Shown here in pieces: positions 61,317 through 64,000 of a stretch of 64,000 nt of DNA. How positions within the stretch are numbered: position 1 is the first letter of the stretch; the number at the start of each line of letters is the position of its first letter. The translations under genes and the position numbers were made by a program. This DNA is from Boswellia sacra (Eukaryota > Streptophyta > Magnoliopsida > Sapindales > Burseraceae), in assembly GCA_013180625.2 (NCBI GenBank), contig SNVD02010073.1:62001-126000 (forward strand), given 5' to 3'. Below the pieces are notes generated by a model, which made no database searches, had not been told where the DNA came from, and saw nothing but the letters and a program-made list of their open reading frames with translations.

Positions 61317-63881
61317 ATGGAAACAGAAGAAGTACTTCAAGAGTTGGAAAACGTGGAGTTTGAGATTCAAAACGTACAAGGTAATTATTATTTAATATAA
61401 TTAGAATAATTATCAATAAATGCTGCTAATGCTCGAGTTTGAGTAACTAGCTTTAGGTTTATCTATAACATTACAGAGCAGATAAAGCTGTTGCTTGATC
61501 GCCAAGAGAAGTTGCATGAGAGAAAATCCGAGCTTAAGGCGTTACTGGAAGCATTCGAGGCATCGGGAAGCCCTGGACAATTTGTTGCTCCGACTGCTAC
61601 CGTGGAAGACTGGTCAGGGCAATTTGAGTGGGATTCTCAAGCCGATGATGTTAGGCTCAATATATTTGGTATTTCTACGTATCGTGCAAATCAGCGAGAG
61701 GTGATCGGCTTTGGCTTCTCAATTCGTTCTTTTTTTGTGTGTTTTTATTCGATTTTAGCTGTTTCCTAGGTGGTGTGAATTATGCTGTTTTGATTATTCG
61801 AATCAGAATGAAAGTTTGCACACTTGTCAATGTGTCGTCAGTTAAGCTGTGAAAGGTGATGTAATCGGATGGGTTCTTGTTGGTTTCTTCTTATGTATGC
61901 TTGCTTTGCTAACAATGTTTTTCTTCTGTTTGGTAATGCATAAGCGAATACTTAGAGCAAAAGTAATTATTGGGTTATGGTGTAAGAGGACTATTGACTG
62001 AGCTGGATGGACTTGTTTTTGGTTCATTCCAATCAGCGTAGTATAAGCAGTGGCTGAATTAGGTAGTTATTGATGAACGGTCTCGTGGATGCTTATAACT
62101 ATCAATATGTTGATATTCAGTCATGGTTCTGATAACTGATAGTAGTGATAGAAAATGAATAGACATGTTTGTTTTCTCCTTGCTGGAGGTCTTTACTATA
62201 TTGGTAGCCATTTTTCTTTAAACAACAATGTTATTGCCTGTGCCTCATGGTTTTTAAAGTTTTGACCAGATTGTTACTTTTAGAAGTTGGTGTCCTACTA
62301 TTCTTTCTGATTATCAAAATTGCCAAGTATCTGTTGTTGCTATTTGGTAACTAAATTATAAGATCTAAATGCTTTTTTAATTTAACAAGAGAGACAACGT
62401 ACCTAGATAAGCACTTTCTGAAGCTGACTTCAGCATTTACAAACTGCTCCAGTTGCTTTTGGGTTTTTTTATTGATTCAGTCCCATAGCAATGGCAGGGA
62501 TGGCAGCAGAGCATTAGTAAAGGAAAATTTACTGATACAATACCAGTTTTTACCAGATCATAAATGCTGTCATGAGCGGAAGAGATGTTCTGGTGATTAT
62601 GGCTGCAGGTGGTGGCAAGAGCCTTTGTTACCAACTTCCGGCTATCCTTCGTGATGGAATTGCCCTTGTTGTCAGCCCATTGCTTTCTTTAATTCAGGAT
62701 CAGGTGTTGTTTACTTATGCATTGAAAAAGTCCTCTGTCAGACTGTTTCTTGATTCTATTTGGCTCTTCTCACATCCACCAATGCTTTAGGTGATGTGCT
62801 TGGCTGCTCTGGGGATTCCAGCATACATGTTGACGTCAACAACTACTAAAGAAAATGAGAAATTCATATACAAAGCCCTTGAGAAAGGTGAAGGAGAGCT
62901 CAAAATATTGTATGTCACACCAGAAAAGATATCAAAGAGCAAGAGATTTATGTCAAAACTCGAAAAATGTCATAATGCTGGTCGTTTGTCTTTAATTTCT
63001 ATCGATGTGAGTATATGGTTCAATAATGTTGTTATAATTGATTTTGGAGTGTGCATATTTGTTTTATCATTATTCTTGGTGGTAATTACTTGATCATGTA
63101 GATGGAAATGGGATGTGTTATTCAAAGTTCCTATACCTTGTTCAACATTATCATAGATGATATCTTTCTTATTTCTATTAAACAAGCTTTGCACCAAACA
63201 TCACAAAGAAATGATTAGGAAAAACATAATGTTATAAACAGGTATCTTTGGTATTCTTGATATTTACCTTTTGAAAACATGATTTTTGGGCATTTATATG
63301 CTAAATTTTATCCATTCTAAGTGTTTGATTAGTTGGGTTAGTTTGCAGGAAGCTCATTGTTGTAGTCAGTGGGGTCATGATTTTCGTCCTGACTACAAGA
63401 ACCTTGGTATCCTCAAGACTCAGTTTCCCAATGTTCCTATGGTGGCTTTGACTGTATGCCATTTTTCTCCCCTTTGTATATAGCAATGTACTTTCATTAT
63501 TATATGTATTCTCTGCTGCAATTTTAGGGTAAATTAAATGAAGTTTACTTTCTGATCTGTTTTGAAGGCAACTGCTACTCAGAAAGTCCAAAATGATCTG
63601 ATGGAGATGTTGCACATTCCAAAATGCATTAAATTTGTTAGCACAGTCAACAGGCCAAATCTCTTTTATATGGTATGGTTGTTGGTTATGTTATTTTGAT
63701 TTTTGGTAGTTTCTGACTTACAATCTAGTGGTAATTCTGTGTTTTTCTCTCACAACAGGTAAGAGAAAAATCATCAGTTGGTAAAGTGGTTATTGATGAA
63801 ATTGCCAAATTTATACAAGAATCTTATCCGAAGAATGAGTCGGGGATTGTTTATTGCTTCTCTAGAAAGGAATGCGAACAG
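61317..63881 (+). CDS. RECQL2: ATP-dependent DNA helicase RecQ (RECQL2-like), 5' part
   Basis: Nuclear 3'-5' DNA helicase of the RecQ family, acting in recombination and repair; Arabidopsis RECQL2 (At1g31360) interacts with WRNexo. Seven exons are visible: 61317-61380, 61477-61700, 62557-62703, 62791-63006, 63349-63453, 63568-63672, 63759-63881. All are GT-AG and in frame, 328 codons; the gene continues past the window. The N-terminus [18 protein letters not shown] is a coiled coil. The helicase core has motif 0 ([18 protein letters not shown]), Walker [16 protein letters not shown], motif Ib [11 protein letters not shown], Walker B DEAHC split across the 63006/63349 junction ([18 protein letters not shown]), motif III VALTATAT and the start of domain 2 ([13 protein letters not shown]). 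The methionine at 61317 is chosen by family match; the in-frame extension to 61203 looks like leader. Confidence 0.95.
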
Positions 63882-64000
63882 GTTTGCATTTCTTCAATAT
63901 TATCCTTAATTGCCCCTTTATTCCATATTATTTGTTTCATCTCTTGGGTGACTGATATACCTGGCTTAGGGAGGCTTTATTGAATTACTGATCTTGCTTT

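Overview
The window is nuclear DNA of a eudicot plant. Genes are rich in introns with GT-AG borders, intergenic DNA is AT-rich, and every host gene belongs to a recognisable plant family. The species cannot be fixed from sequence alone; a woody rosid such as Citrus is a guess.

Layout. 1-2115 (+): 3' part of a gene for a PotD-like polyamine-binding-protein homologue. 3587-4860 (+): CCCH zinc-finger protein. 15132-5731 (-): complete 13-exon FEI1/FEI2-type LRR receptor kinase, 595 aa. 17000-38300: transposon-rich block. 38350-42530 (+): 68-aa C2H2 finger protein split by a 4-kb intron full of inverted-repeat elements. 45176-44230 (-): GT-3-type trihelix transcription factor. 45200-52080: gene-free AT-rich DNA. 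52083-53246 (+): intronless F-box/kelch protein. 57877-56027 (-): small ankyrin protein resembling phytochrome-interacting ankyrin-repeat proteins. 61317 to the window end (+): first seven coding exons of a RECQL2-type DNA helicase.

The transposon block holds two large elements. The first, 18961-27470, is a full-length Sirevirus-like Ty1/copia retrotransposon: 889- and 866-bp LTRs, a perfect 5-bp target duplication (GGTTA), an initiator-Met-type primer site, decayed gag-pol and an extra env-like ORF downstream of pol. The second, about 28401-37927, is a Mutator-like element with ~125-bp terminal inverted repeats. It carries a MURA-type transposase on + and, converging on it, a DUF1985/Ulp1-like cysteine protease gene on -. 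This is the layout known from Kaonashi-type (KI) MULEs. It also has TCGA-rich repeat arrays inside both ends and long direct repeats between the 3' ends of its two genes. All transposon genes carry stops or frameshifts.

From memory of the Arabidopsis map, the PotD-like gene, FEI1, a trihelix gene, an F-box gene and RECQL2 all lie near At1g313xx-At1g314xx. The host genes therefore probably form an old conserved block that transposons have expanded here. They do not form a pathway: they are a wall/ethylene-related receptor kinase, transcription and RNA regulators, an SCF subunit, a light-signalling partner and a DNA-repair helicase.
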